Part shown: positions 6,961-15,854 of the stretch, piece after piece
Position numbering within the stretch: position 1 is the stretch's first letter
How the letters are laid out: the number at the start of each line of letters is the position of its first letter
Source: Lachnospiraceae bacterium RM5
Lineage (GTDB): Bacteria > Bacillota > Clostridia > Lachnospirales > Lachnospiraceae
Assembly (NCBI GenBank): GCA_900110975.1
Contig: FOFK01000002.1
Span: forward strand, 1-64,000
Direction: 5' to 3'
Length of the DNA stretch: 64,000 bases
Notes under the pieces: generated by a model
The model's input: the letters and a program-made list of their open reading frames with translations, nothing else
What the model was told of the DNA's origin: nothing
Databases searched by the model: none
Program-made: the position numbers and the translations under genes

Positions 6961-7696
6961 AATTACATCCCCCCTTATAATCTTGCTCAAAAAGTTCTTT
7001 TACCACTTTTTCATTTTTTAGATAATATATATAGGCTTTCGAGTCATTTCTAACTCTGTTTCGCCTATCCGGAAATGTAATAATGAAGTTAAGCGATGTA
7101 TTAAGATATTCCTCTGCTTCTTTTTTGGAAATGCCTCCAAAAAAATATATATTAGACGGATTCTTCTTACGTAGTACTTGAATCAACATGTAATAACCAT
7201 AATTCTTAAATCCATTTCTATTGCAGCCTAGATTCCCAACAATAAATTGATTATTATTTGGAAAATAATCAGCTAAATTTACCGTTGAAAAGTCACCTGC
7301 TCTATAATTTGCAAGAACTTTAACACCTTTCAAAGCACAATATGATGAATATATTGCATTGATTAATATGCTCATTCTTTGACGAGGTTTCAACATTCCA
7401 ATACAAGGACTTAAATCAAAACCACTTATCCCACCATATTCAGACATGATTTTAATATCATCATCTATTGTCTTTAGTCTAGGCCAAAGTTTTTCCTCAT
7501 ACATAAAAAATGTTAATATAGTTTCTTTTTTATCACTATCAGATACATCATTTCTGTATGCAAAAGTTGTCATCTTTTTAGGAACATCAGTATACAAATC
7601 ATCTTTCGAAAGTTGAGGTATACCATTTTTAATTTCTACATTATTTTGTTTTAAGTGCGATAACTTTTCATCGCACCACAATAAAATATTGATCAT
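6950..7696 (-). CDS. DUF4417-like protein with a Cys-rich tail
   Basis: The 248-residue protein resembles the DUF4417 family, common in phages and mobile elements of Firmicutes. The anchors are GGISGFDLSPCIGMLKPRQR, a following helix, GVKVLANYRAGD and YFFGGISKKEAEEYLN. The function of the family is unknown. The C-terminus is GGCNCGC, a possible metal or redox site. Start ATG at 7696 follows AAGGAAGGTGATCAAG. The gene ends 11 bases inside the next, toxin-like gene, so translation is coupled. Confidence 0.65.
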   Translation of the reverse strand: MINILLWCDEKLSHLKQNNVEIKNGIPQLSKDDLYTDVPKKMTTFAYRNDVSDSDKKETILTFFMYEEKLWPRLKTIDDDIKIMSEYGGISGFDLSPCIGMLKPRQRMSILINAIYSSYCALKGVKVLANYRAGDFSTVNLADYFPNNNQFIVGNLGCNRNGFKNYGYYMLIQVLRKKNPSNIYFFGGISKKEAEEYLNTSLNFIITFPDRRNRVRNDSKAYIYYLKNEKVVKELFEQDYKGGCNCGC

Positions 7697-7759
7697 TCTT
7701 GATCACCTTCCTTACTAGAAATTTTTATTTTATAAAATTAAAAATAGACTTTCCAGAGA

Positions 7760-7856
7760 GGATATGATACAATCAATACATCGCTAGGGTATGTATCATA
7801 TCCTTGAAAGCACTCAAATTGCTACGCCAATAGCATTTTTCGAGTGCTTTTTCTTT
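7760..7856 (+). ncRNA. Candidate double-hairpin RNA or terminator pair
   Basis: Two adjacent hairpins lie between immA and the DUF4417-like gene. The first has a perfect 12-bp stem (7760-7771 with 7792-7803) and a 20-base loop. The second has a 9-bp stem (7807-7815 with 7842-7850) enclosing a short inner stem (7821-7824 with 7831-7834), then TTCTTT. The T-rich run points to termination on the plus strand, although both flanking genes are on the minus strand. It could be a small antisense RNA, an operator or a bidirectional terminator. No strong plus-strand promoter was seen. Confidence 0.4.
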
Positions 7857-7899
7857 GAAAAGAAATATCATCAATCATAAGCAATCACCACCTATCCTT

Positions 7900-8589
7900 T
7901 CAATACCAGGAATCTCGTTCCTGTTGTATTTCATATTCTTCATCAAAATTATAAAAATCAAGTCTTTTAGGAGCAACTTTATTAATATAATCCTGAAATT
8001 TAAGTAAGATTATATCATCATACTCTTTTTCAGCTCTTGATTTCCATTCATAATTAGTTTTTGAAAGAGTAACCCTTCTTTTTTCTGCAGCATCATAGGA
8101 CACGTCAAAATATCTTTTAATATTCTCAACACTACTACTATAGCCTCTATTTGAGCATTCTCTTATAATTTGCTCCGGCATAAGAATTTGAGCTGCAAAG
8201 CAGTTTGCTTCTATTTCTTGTCTATGATATAAATCATCATCTTTTTTTAAATTCATCTTATGTTTTAATATATAATGTCCAAATTCATGAATAATAGAAA
8301 ATCTTATTCTATAATCATTTTCAGCTTGATTATAAAAAATAATATACATACCATCATATTCTTGGATAACTGCTGACTCACTTCCAAAGTTTCTAATATC
8401 AACACCAAACTTTATATCAGCTTTTTTAAAAGAACATAACTGAATATCTGAATATTCTTTTATTATGTCTTTTACTTTAAAAGGAAAATCATTAATATGT
8501 CTAGACAATGCTACAATTTCACTTGCTATTGAATATATTTTCTTAAAATCGATTTTATTATATTCCTCATCACTAATTTTATATGTCAT
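7900..8589 (-). CDS. ImmA/IrrE-family metallopeptidase
   Basis: The protein (about 229 residues) contains the zinc protease motif HEFGH (residues 101-105 from this start), followed by the typical EANCFAAQILMP. ImmA-type proteases cleave the partner XRE repressor and so switch on integrated elements in response to DNA damage or quorum signals. Three ATG codons at 8595-8587 follow GAGGA; I chose the last. The frame overlaps the repressor gene, as in many phage and ICE immunity modules. The intact HExxH suggests an active enzyme, so this is probably the switch of the element. Confidence 0.88.
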   Translation of the reverse strand: MTYKISDEEYNKIDFKKIYSIASEIVALSRHINDFPFKVKDIIKEYSDIQLCSFKKADIKFGVDIRNFGSESAVIQEYDGMYIIFYNQAENDYRIRFSIIHEFGHYILKHKMNLKKDDDLYHRQEIEANCFAAQILMPEQIIRECSNRGYSSSVENIKRYFDVSYDAAEKRRVTLSKTNYEWKSRAEKEYDDIILLKFQDYINKVAPKRLDFYNFDEEYEIQQERDSWY

Positions 8590-8941
8590 CATCATCGTCC
8601 TCTTCATCATTAAAAATATCTTCAAATACTGCCTTTAACATATTTTCTGCCTTTTCCAATTCCTTTTCGTTTAACTTACCTAAATTTCTTTGTAAAGAAT
8701 TTAATTTCTTATTTTCATTATTTAAAAAACTAGTATCATCATTACCAAGGAGATAATCGATAGATACATCAAAAAATTCTGATAATTTTTTTAATGCGTC
8801 CATTCTTGGAACAGAACCATTATTTTCCCACATACCAACTCTACTTTTATTCACACCTATTTTCTCAGCAAGTTGTTGCATGCTTAGTCCTTCCTTTTCT
8901 CTTAACTCTTTAATACGAGTTTTAAAATACTTATTTCCCAT
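8579..8941 (-). CDS. XRE-family repressor of the element
   Basis: The start is ATG at 8941, preceded by AAGAAAGGGATAATT. A longer frame to 9013 is rejected because it runs into the promoter. The 120-residue product has a classic Cro/CI helix-turn-helix at about residues 5-60 (IKELREKEGLSMQQLAEKIGVNKSRVGMWENNG), ending in the common FFDVSIDYLLGN. The C-terminal half is helical with a very acidic tail. With the overlapping ImmA-like protease it forms an immunity module like ImmR-ImmA of ICEBs1. Confidence 0.9.
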   Translation of the reverse strand: MGNKYFKTRIKELREKEGLSMQQLAEKIGVNKSRVGMWENNGSVPRMDALKKLSEFFDVSIDYLLGNDDTSFLNNENKKLNSLQRNLGKLNEKELEKAENMLKAVFEDIFNDEEDDDDDI

Positions 8942-8984
8942 AATTATCCCTTTCTTAAACATATTTTTTGATTTGTTCATTTTT

Positions 8985-9013
8985 ATTGTACATAATATTT
9001 TTTTATTTGTCAA
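8985..9013 (-). promoter_or_regulatory. Promoter of the repressor-immA operon
   Basis: On the minus strand TTGACA is followed by 17 bases and TACAAT, close to consensus. Two copies of the motif ATATTGATA lie upstream (about 9017 and 9049) and may be repressor operators. Confidence 0.8.
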
Positions 9014-9069
9014 CTACATATTGATATTTTTATATTTTTACTACTATATATTGATAATAAAACTCTTAT

Positions 9070-9101
9070 AAAAAAGGGAACCATACCAAAGTATGATTCC
9101 C
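9070..9101 (-). terminator. Terminator of ppdK
   Basis: An 11-bp stem (9076-9086 with 9091-9101) with a CAAA loop is followed on the minus strand by TTTTTT. It is 60 bases after the ppdK stop and has a twin at 5514-5546. Confidence 0.85.
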
Positions 9102-9187
9102 TAATATTTTTTTATTAATCCGTAATCATTACGTTAATGTGTTTACATTATACGTTCTGATTATTTCTCATCAGCGATTGCAGCCTG
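9070..9187. repeat. Direct repeat, ppdK-proximal copy (inferred att site)
   Basis: This matches 5515-5631 almost exactly and includes the current end of ppdK (9161-9187) plus its terminator. Homology stops at 9187 inside the ppdK coding sequence. It would be the junction where the element supplied a replacement gene end. Confidence 0.85.
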
Positions 9188-11791
9188 AGCAGCAGCAAGT
9201 CTTGCAACTGGTACTCTGAATGGTGAGCATGATACATAATCAAGACCAATCTTATGGCAGAATTCTACAGAAGATGGATCTCCACCGTGCTCTCCACAGA
9301 TACCTGCATGAAGTTTTTCATTAACTGGACGACCAAGTTTAAGAGCCATATCCATTAACTTACCAACACCTGTCTGGTCAAGTTTTGCAAATGGATCATT
9401 TTCGAAGATCTTAGCATCATAGTAAGCATCTAAGAATTTACCTGAATCATCACGAGAGAAACCAAATGTCATCTGTGTAAGATCGTTTGTACCGAAGCAG
9501 AAGAAATCAGCTTCTTTAGCAATCTCATCAGCTGTTAAAGCAGCACGTGGGATTTCGATCATTGTACCAACTTCATATTCAAGGTTAGCACCTGCAGCAG
9601 CGATTTCAGCATCAGCTGTCTCTACTACAACTTTCTTAACATATTTAAGCTCTTTAACTTCACATGTAAGAGGAATCATGATTTCTGGCTTAACATTCCA
9701 ATCAGCATGTTCTTTCTGAACTTCGATAGCAGCTCTGATAACAGCTTTTGTCTGCATCTTAGCGATTTCAGGATATGTTACAGCAAGACGGCATCCTCTG
9801 TGACCCATCATAGGGTTGAATTCATGTAATGAAGCGATAAGTGCTTTGATGTCTTCAACACTCTTGCCCTGAGCATCAGCAAGTTTCTTGATATCATCTT
9901 CTTCTGTTGGAACGAATTCATGAAGAGGTGGATCAAGGAATCTGATTGTAACAGGATTTCCTTCAAGAGCTTCATATAAAGCCTTGAAATCTGACTGCTG
10001 ATAAGGAAGAATCTTATCAAGTGCAGCTTCTCTTTCTTCTACTGTATCTGAACAAATCATTTCTCTGAATGCAGCAATTCTGTCTTCTTCAAAGAACATA
10101 TGCTCTGTACGGCAAAGTCCGATACCTTCAGCACCTAATTCTCTAGCTTTCTTAGCATCTGTAGGTGTATCAGCATTTGTACGAACTTTAAGTTTTCTAT
10201 ATTTATCAGCCCAATCCATGATTCTTCCGAATTCACCAGCGATTGTAGCGTCAACTGTAGGAATGATTCCATCATAGATGTTACCTGTTGTACCATCGAT
10301 AGAGATTGAATCTCCTTCATGGAATTCTTTTCCAGCTAATGTAAATTTCTTATTTTCTTCATCCATGTTGATATCTCCACAACCAGAAACACAACATGTA
10401 CCCATTCCACGAGCAACAACGGCAGCGTGTGATGTCATACCACCACGAACTGTTAAGATACCCTGTGCACTCTTCATACCTGTGATATCTTCTGGAGATG
10501 TCTCAAGTCTTACAAGAACAACTTTTTCTCCTCTGTTTGCCCATTCAACAGCATCATCAGCTGTGAACACGATCTTACCGCAAGCAGCTCCAGGAGAAGC
10601 TCCAAGACCTTTACCCATTGGAGTAGCAGCCTTTAATGCAGCAGCATCAAACTGTGGATGTAATAATGTATCTAAGTTACGAGGATCAATCATAGCTACA
10701 GCTTCTTTTTCTGTTCTCATTCCCTCATCAACAAGGTCACAAGCGATCTTTAAAGCAGCCTGAGCTGTTCTCTTACCATTTCTTGTCTGAAGCATATATA
10801 ATTTACCATGTTCAACAGTAAATTCCATATCCTGCATATCTCTGTAATGATCTTCAAGAGTTTTGCAAACTTCTTTGAACTGAGCGAATGCTTCTGGGAA
10901 TTTATTTTCCATCTCTGTGATGTGCATTGGAGTACGAACACCGGCAACAACATCTTCACCCTGAGCATTTGTAAGGAATTCTCCAAAGAGTCCTTTATCA
11001 CCTGTAGCTGGGTCACGAGTAAATGCAACACCTGTACCACAGTCATCTCCCATGTTACCAAATGCCATTGACTGAACGTTAACAGCTGTTCCCCATGAAT
11101 AAGGGATATCGTTATCACGACGGTAAACGTTAGCTCTTGGGTTATCCCATGAACGGAATACAGCCTTTACAGCTCCCATTAACTGTTCCTTTGGATCTGT
11201 TGGGAAGTCTGTACCGATTTTTGCTTTATATTCAGCTTTGAACTGAGTAGCTAATTCTTTAAGGTCGTCAGCTGTAAGATCTACGTCCTGGCTAACTCCT
11301 CTATCAGCTTTCATCTTATCGATAAGTTCTTCGAAGTATTTCTTTCCAACTTCCATAACTACGTCAGAATACATCTGGATAAATCTTCTGTAGCAATCCC
11401 ATGCCCAACGAGCATTTCCAGACTGTTCAGCGATAGTTTCTACAACTTCTTCATTTAAACCAAGGTTAAGGATTGTATCCATCATACCAGGCATTGAAGC
11501 TCTAGCTCCTGAACGAACTGAAACTAAAAGTGGATTAGTCTTGTCTCCGAATTTTTTACCTGTAATTTCTTCCATTTTTACAATGTACTCATTAATCTGA
11601 GACTGAATTTCTTCATTGATCTCACGACCATCTTCATAATACTGAGTACAAGCTTCTGTTGTGATTGTGAATCCCTGAGGTACTGGAAGACCAATCTTTG
11701 TCATTTCTGCTAAGTTAGCTCCTTTACCACCGAGTAATTCACGCATGTCAGCATTACCTTCACTGAAAAGGTATACCCATTTTCTTGCCAT
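9161..11791 (-). CDS. ppdK: Pyruvate, phosphate dikinase
   Basis: The enzyme interconverts pyruvate, ATP and phosphate with PEP, AMP and pyrophosphate in the cytoplasm. In anaerobic Firmicutes it often serves glycolysis or gluconeogenesis. The 876 residues match the family. The N-terminal nucleotide-binding part starts KWVYLFSEGNADMRELLGGKGANLAEM. The swivelling phosphohistidine domain has GGMTSHAAVVARGMG, and the C-terminal PEP/pyruvate barrel has FFCFGTNDLTQM and the catalytic Cys loop ICGEHGGDP. AGGAGG lies in front of the ATG at 11791. The last nine codons, stop included, lie in the direct repeat, so the 3' end was probably replaced by an integrated element without changing the protein. 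Confidence 0.98.
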   Translation of the reverse strand: MARKWVYLFSEGNADMRELLGGKGANLAEMTKIGLPVPQGFTITTEACTQYYEDGREINEEIQSQINEYIVKMEEITGKKFGDKTNPLLVSVRSGARASMPGMMDTILNLGLNEEVVETIAEQSGNARWAWDCYRRFIQMYSDVVMEVGKKYFEELIDKMKADRGVSQDVDLTADDLKELATQFKAEYKAKIGTDFPTDPKEQLMGAVKAVFRSWDNPRANVYRRDNDIPYSWGTAVNVQSMAFGNMGDDCGTGVAFTRDPATGDKGLFGEFLTNAQGEDVVAGVRTPMHITEMENKFPEAFAQFKEVCKTLEDHYRDMQDMEFTVEHGKLYMLQTRNGKRTAQAALKIACDLVDEGMRTEKEAVAMIDPRNLDTLLHPQFDAAALKAATPMGKGLGASPGAACGKIVFTADDAVEWANRGEKVVLVRLETSPEDITGMKSAQGILTVRGGMTSHAAVVARGMGTCCVSGCGDINMDEENKKFTLAGKEFHEGDSISIDGTTGNIYDGIIPTVDATIAGEFGRIMDWADKYRKLKVRTNADTPTDAKKARELGAEGIGLCRTEHMFFEEDRIAAFREMICSDTVEEREAALDKILPYQQSDFKALYEALEGNPVTIRFLDPPLHEFVPTEEDDIKKLADAQGKSVEDIKALIASLHEFNPMMGHRGCRLAVTYPEIAKMQTKAVIRAAIEVQKEHADWNVKPEIMIPLTCEVKELKYVKKVVVETADAEIAAAGANLEYEVGTMIEIPRAALTADEIAKEADFFCFGTNDLTQMTFGFSRDDSGKFLDAYYDAKIFENDPFAKLDQTGVGKLMDMALKLGRPVNEKLHAGICGEHGGDPSSVEFCHKIGLDYVSCSPFRVPVARLAAAQAAIADEK

Positions 11792-11904
11792 TTTGTGTTC
11801 CTCCTAAAATTTTTCTTTTATCTGAAAAACTTGATACATCTTATTATTCTACGAAAAACCTTAAAAAAGCACGCAAAAATAACGTTGTATCACGTCTATC
11901 AACG

Positions 11905-11933
11905 ATTATAACAATTCATAAACTTTTAGTCAA
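11905..11933 (-). promoter_or_regulatory. Promoter of ppdK
   Basis: On the minus strand TTGACT is followed by 17 bases and TATAAT, giving a leader of about 105 bases before the ppdK ATG. Confidence 0.75.
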
Positions 11934-12011
11934 TTATGTTTATGACAATTCTATAAAATATTTTTCTTTTGAATAAATTATAATACAGTCTGATTTTCCT
12001 TTGTATTACAA

Positions 12012-13418
12012 TTAAAATTCCATTTTTTCTTCAAAATAAACCTTTAAATCAGCAATTTTGATTCTTTCCTGTTCCATTGTATCTCTGTCTCTTACAGTTA
12101 CACAACCATCATTTTCAGATTCAAAGTCGTATGTAACGCAGAATGGTGTACCAATTTCATCCTGTCTTCTATATCTCTTACCAATATTTCCTCTGTCATC
12201 AAATTCACAGTTATAATATTTTGATAACTCAGCATAAATCTTTTCTGCACCTTCATTAAGCTTCTTTGATAAAGGAAGTACACCAATTTTAACAGGTGCA
12301 ATTGCAGGATGGAAATGAAGAACTGTTCTCATATCAGGCTTTTCTTCTGTTCCAATATTTTCTTCATCATAAGCAGCACAAAGGAATGCAAGTGTTACTC
12401 TGTCTGCACCAAGTGATGGTTCAATAACATATGGTACATATTTTTCCTTGCTCTCATCATCAAAGTAAGACATATCTTCACCTGAAGTATTCTGATGCTG
12501 TGTAAGATCATAATCTGTTCTGTCAGCAATACCCCAGAGTTCTCCCCATCCAAATGGGAATAAAAATTCTATATCTGTTGTAGCTTTACTATAGAATGCA
12601 AGTTCTTCCGGATCATGATCTCTTGTTCTCATCTCATCTTCTTTGATTCCAAGATCCTTTAACCAGTCTATACAATACTGTCTCCAGTAAGTAAACCATT
12701 CAAGATCTGTTCCAGGTTTGCAGAAGAATTCTAACTCCATCTGCTCGAACTCTCTTGTTCTGAAAGTGAAGTTTCCAGGTGTAATTTCATTTCTGAAAGA
12801 CTTTCCAACCTGGGCAATTCCAAATGGAACTTTCTTTCTTGATGTTCTCTGAACATTCTTAAAGTTTACAAAAATACCCTGAGCTGTTTCAGGTCTTAAA
12901 TATACTGTATTTTTTGCATCTTCAGTAACACCCTGGAATGTTTTAAACATAAGGTTAAACTGTCTGATATCTGTAAAGTTATGCTTACCACATGTTGGAC
13001 ATGGAATATTATTATCATCAATAAAATTCTTCATCTTTTCCTGTGACCAGCCATCAACACTACTATCAAGTTCTACATTATTTTCTACAGCCCAGTCTTC
13101 AATAATCTTATCAGCTCTAAATCTTTCATGACACTCTTTACAATCCATTAAAGGATCTGCAAATCCGCCTAAATGTCCTGAAGCAACCCATGTCTGAGGA
13201 TTCATAAGAATAGCACAGTCAACACCAACATTATAAGGGCTTTCTTTAACGAATTTTTTCCACCATGCTGCCTTAACATTATTCTTAAGTTCAACACCAA
13301 TATTTCCATAATCCCATGTATTTGCAAGTCCTCCGTATATCTCAGAACCCGGATATACAAATCCTCTTCCCTTTGCAAGTGCAACTATTTTCTCCATTGT
13401 CTTTTCAGAATTGTTCAT
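12012..13418 (-). CDS. glyQS: Glycyl-tRNA synthetase, single-chain dimeric type
   Basis: It charges tRNA-Gly. The 468-residue chain is the alpha2, eukaryote-like class II form, not the two-gene glyQ/glyS form. It opens [23 protein letters not shown], has the zinc-type pairs CKEC and CPTC, and the class II motifs [25 protein letters not shown] (motif 2 region) and [14 protein letters not shown] (motif 3). The C-terminal anticodon-binding domain holds the residues [15 protein letters not shown] precedes the ATG. It has no T-box of its own in the 33-base gap to the upstream lipoprotein gene. Confidence 0.97.
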   Translation of the reverse strand: MNNSEKTMEKIVALAKGRGFVYPGSEIYGGLANTWDYGNIGVELKNNVKAAWWKKFVKESPYNVGVDCAILMNPQTWVASGHLGGFADPLMDCKECHERFRADKIIEDWAVENNVELDSSVDGWSQEKMKNFIDDNNIPCPTCGKHNFTDIRQFNLMFKTFQGVTEDAKNTVYLRPETAQGIFVNFKNVQRTSRKKVPFGIAQVGKSFRNEITPGNFTFRTREFEQMELEFFCKPGTDLEWFTYWRQYCIDWLKDLGIKEDEMRTRDHDPEELAFYSKATTDIEFLFPFGWGELWGIADRTDYDLTQHQNTSGEDMSYFDDESKEKYVPYVIEPSLGADRVTLAFLCAAYDEENIGTEEKPDMRTVLHFHPAIAPVKIGVLPLSKKLNEGAEKIYAELSKYYNCEFDDRGNIGKRYRRQDEIGTPFCVTYDFESENDGCVTVRDRDTMEQERIKIADLKVYFEEKMEF

Positions 13419-13451
13419 AACATCCTCCTAAATTATATAATAATCATCAAA

Positions 13452-14120
13452 TTATTTAATAATAACATAATTATCTGCTTCTTCTTTTGTAGATACTTTA
13501 TTTCCGTCTACTGTGACATTTTCATTTACTCCAACAATTTCTCCTTCAAATTCAATATCCATATTGGTATTTATATAAAATATTCTGTATCCTGATGTTG
13601 GAATCTCTTCAAGGTTCATGGCACTATCATCACTTGTAAGATAAATTGTGCTATTAATACTTATGTTTGCTGCAACAGAACTGTCATAATCACCAACAAA
13701 CATGGTAAGTTCTTTATCAGGGTCTATATATCTTCTTGAATATGAATTAAAATCATAATAATTAATAAATTTGATTTTCAAAGTAACTTTTTTATCTTTA
13801 ACTTCAAAGCCCGCCTTTGAAATACCATTTAATGGGTCACCTGCAAGATTTTCGTTAAAGTCAGCAATTTCCTTATCAACCATTTCTTCTAATTCTTTTT
13901 TATCATAATAATATTTATCAAAAGAACTTACAAAAGTTGCTGTTACACTATTATCAGAAGCAATATATAAAGAAATGTCAGTATCTTCATCTTTAGCATA
14001 TTTTTCTGTTGTTTCTTCAGTTTTGCTTAAAGAGTCCTTTACATCCTTTTTACATGCAACCATAAATAATGATAATGTAAAAATCATTGTAATTAAAACA
14101 ATTTTTTTAATATTACTCAT
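13452..14120 (-). CDS. Predicted lipoprotein of unknown function
   Basis: The 222-residue protein begins with a basic N-terminus, a hydrophobic stretch and the lipobox MVAC, giving a lipidated Cys at 23. The mature part starts with a charged linker (KKDVKDSLSKTEETTEK) and then a mixed alpha/beta domain with many Asp and Tyr residues. I do not recognise a family. TAGGAGATTAAT precedes the ATG. It lies between recO and glyQS on the same strand, but the functional link is unclear. It should be anchored on the outer face of the membrane. Confidence 0.85.
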   Translation of the reverse strand: MSNIKKIVLITMIFTLSLFMVACKKDVKDSLSKTEETTEKYAKDEDTDISLYIASDNSVTATFVSSFDKYYYDKKELEEMVDKEIADFNENLAGDPLNGISKAGFEVKDKKVTLKIKFINYYDFNSYSRRYIDPDKELTMFVGDYDSSVAANISINSTIYLTSDDSAMNLEEIPTSGYRIFYINTNMDIEFEGEIVGVNENVTVDGNKVSTKEEADNYVIIK

Positions 14121-14172
14121 ATTAATCTCCTATTTTTAACTAAACTTTTAGTATTATACTTCATTAAAACAT

Positions 14173-14916
14173 TTATTTCAATACCAGTTCACTTAAGGTA
14201 TCTAATGATTTAAAGTTGTGATTAACATGAAAACTCATATATCTTTTCATCAGAAATACCAGTTCATCAAGTATATCTTTTCTTAAATTAAATTTATATA
14301 AATCCTTTAATTTTGAAGAAATAATATATTGAAGAGTATAAACTGTAACCGGATTAATTTTAAAACTGTCACTATACTCATTTTTACAATCATCACAAAG
14401 CATACCATATCCTAATACGCTAAAATATGATATTTCTTTTTTCTGACATTTAACACAACTAAAGACTTCCGGATATTCACCTGAAAAATAAAGCATTTTC
14501 ATTTCAAATATACATTTAACAAGCCTGTTATCTATCTTTTCATTTTCAAGAGCTTTTAGTGAATAACCAAGAAGCTTTAATATATTTCTGGAATTTTGCC
14601 CGGGCTTACAAAAATAATCAGCAAACTCACAAAAAAAACTTGCATAACATACACTTTCAATGTCTTTAGTAATATTTTCAAAAAATTCCTTAATAACAAC
14701 CTTTTTTAACTGATACGCATCTTTTCCGGCAAATAATTCAAATTCGCCATATGCAAAAAGCATGGTTGCTGATAATAAAGAACTTTTTGGTCTTCTTGCT
14801 CCTCTTGCAAAAACAACTATTTTTCCTGCTTCCTTTGTAAGTACCACAAGTCTTTTATCAAATTCACCAACATTTGTTGTTTTTATAACCATTCCGGTAT
14901 AAACAACATCCATCAT
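14173..14916 (-). CDS. recO: DNA repair protein RecO
   Basis: RecO loads RecA with RecR on single-stranded DNA coated by SSB. The protein has the N-terminal OB-fold (YTGMVIKTTNVGEFDKRLVVLTKEAGKI) with the typical FARGARRPKS, then a helical part and a CxxC-CxxC zinc site (CVKC and CDDC). The possible starts are GTG 14919, ATG 14916 and ATG 14913. I chose 14916, which overlaps the era stop by one base. The era-recO pairing is common in Firmicutes and supports the call. Confidence 0.95.
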   Translation of the reverse strand: MMDVVYTGMVIKTTNVGEFDKRLVVLTKEAGKIVVFARGARRPKSSLLSATMLFAYGEFELFAGKDAYQLKKVVIKEFFENITKDIESVCYASFFCEFADYFCKPGQNSRNILKLLGYSLKALENEKIDNRLVKCIFEMKMLYFSGEYPEVFSCVKCQKKEISYFSVLGYGMLCDDCKNEYSDSFKINPVTVYTLQYIISSKLKDLYKFNLRKDILDELVFLMKRYMSFHVNHNFKSLDTLSELVLK

Positions 14917-15824
14917 CACTCACCACTCTTTTTATCATAACCAAAGTTTTTAAGATAAATATCTTTATCTCTCCAATCTTTTCTTACCTTAACCCATAAT
15001 TTCAGATTAGCCTTCATTTCCACAAGTCTCTCAATTTCATATCTTGATGTCTGGCCAATCTTCTTTAACATGGAGCCATTTTTACCGATAATAATACCTT
15101 TATGTGAATCTTTTTCACATACTATCGTAGCATCAATATCCACAATATCTTTATTATCCCTGTATTTCATCTGGTCAATTACAACAGCAATACCATGAGG
15201 AATCTCTTCATTTAAACATTTTAAAGATTTTTCCCTTATAATTTCTGCAACAATCTGTCTCATAGGCTGGTCAGTTACGGTATCTTCATCATAATACATA
15301 GGACCATATGGAAGATATTTATAAATCATCTCTATTATGGTATCTACATTTGAACCTTTAATTGCTGATGCAGGAATAATCTCCTCAAAATCATATACCT
15401 TTCTGTATGAATCAATATACTTGATAAGATCATCTTTTTTCACCGTATCTGTTTTATTTATAACTAAAATTACAGGCTTACCTGATTTTTTAATGGCATT
15501 TATAATTTCTTTTTCAGCATTTCCTATAAAATCAGATGGTTCAACAAGCCACATAATCATATCAACATCATTTATGGTACTGTGAATTACATCAACCATA
15601 TATTCACCAAGCTTATTTTTTGCTTTTAACATACCAGGTGTATCAAGAAAAATAATCTGACCTTCATCACTTGTATATACAGTCTGGATTTTATTTCTTG
15701 TAGTCTGGGGTTTATTTGATGTAATTGCAATTTTCTGACCAATAATCCTGTTCATAAGCGTTGACTTTCCAACATTAGGTCTTCCAATAATCGCAACAAA
15801 ACCAGATTTAAAATTATTTTCCAT
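14916..15824 (-). CDS. era: GTPase Era
   Basis: Era binds GTP and the 3' end of 16S rRNA and helps mature the 30S subunit. From the ATG at 15824 (ribosome site GTGGAGATAG) the protein has 302 residues: G1 GRPNVGKS at 14-21, the DTPG motif, NKTD, and a C-terminal KH domain with IIIGKNGSMLKKIG. A GTG at 15836 would add four residues but would use up the ribosome site. It is followed directly by recO. Confidence 0.97.
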   Translation of the reverse strand: MENNFKSGFVAIIGRPNVGKSTLMNRIIGQKIAITSNKPQTTRNKIQTVYTSDEGQIIFLDTPGMLKAKNKLGEYMVDVIHSTINDVDMIMWLVEPSDFIGNAEKEIINAIKKSGKPVILVINKTDTVKKDDLIKYIDSYRKVYDFEEIIPASAIKGSNVDTIIEMIYKYLPYGPMYYDEDTVTDQPMRQIVAEIIREKSLKCLNEEIPHGIAVVIDQMKYRDNKDIVDIDATIVCEKDSHKGIIIGKNGSMLKKIGQTSRYEIERLVEMKANLKLWVKVRKDWRDKDIYLKNFGYDKKSGE

Positions 15825-15854
15825 GTCTATCTCCACTTTTCTTTTTATAAATAT

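Larger units (their letters stand above)
5632..9187. mobile_element. Integrated element at the 3' end of ppdK
   Basis: The interval is bounded by direct repeats 5515-5631 and 9070-9187 containing the ppdK 3' end. Site-specific integration into a gene's 3' end gives exactly this: the element brings a replacement tail, the gene stays intact and the old tail is pushed to the far side. Its genes are an XRE repressor, an ImmA-like protease, a DUF4417-like protein and a toxin-like protein with two acidic companions, ended by a terminator. No integrase or replication gene is present, so it may be a decayed element or a satellite moved in trans. Base composition is more AT-rich than in ppdK. Confidence 0.7.

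Noticed and set aside
8942-9013. Longer start (9013) for the XRE repressor
   Set aside because: The extra 24 codons would overlap the consensus promoter at 8985-9013. The ATG at 8941 has a good ribosome site.
10278-10763. 161-codon plus-strand frame inside ppdK
   Set aside because: It is a shadow of ppdK in the antisense frame with no recognisable domain and no ribosome site.
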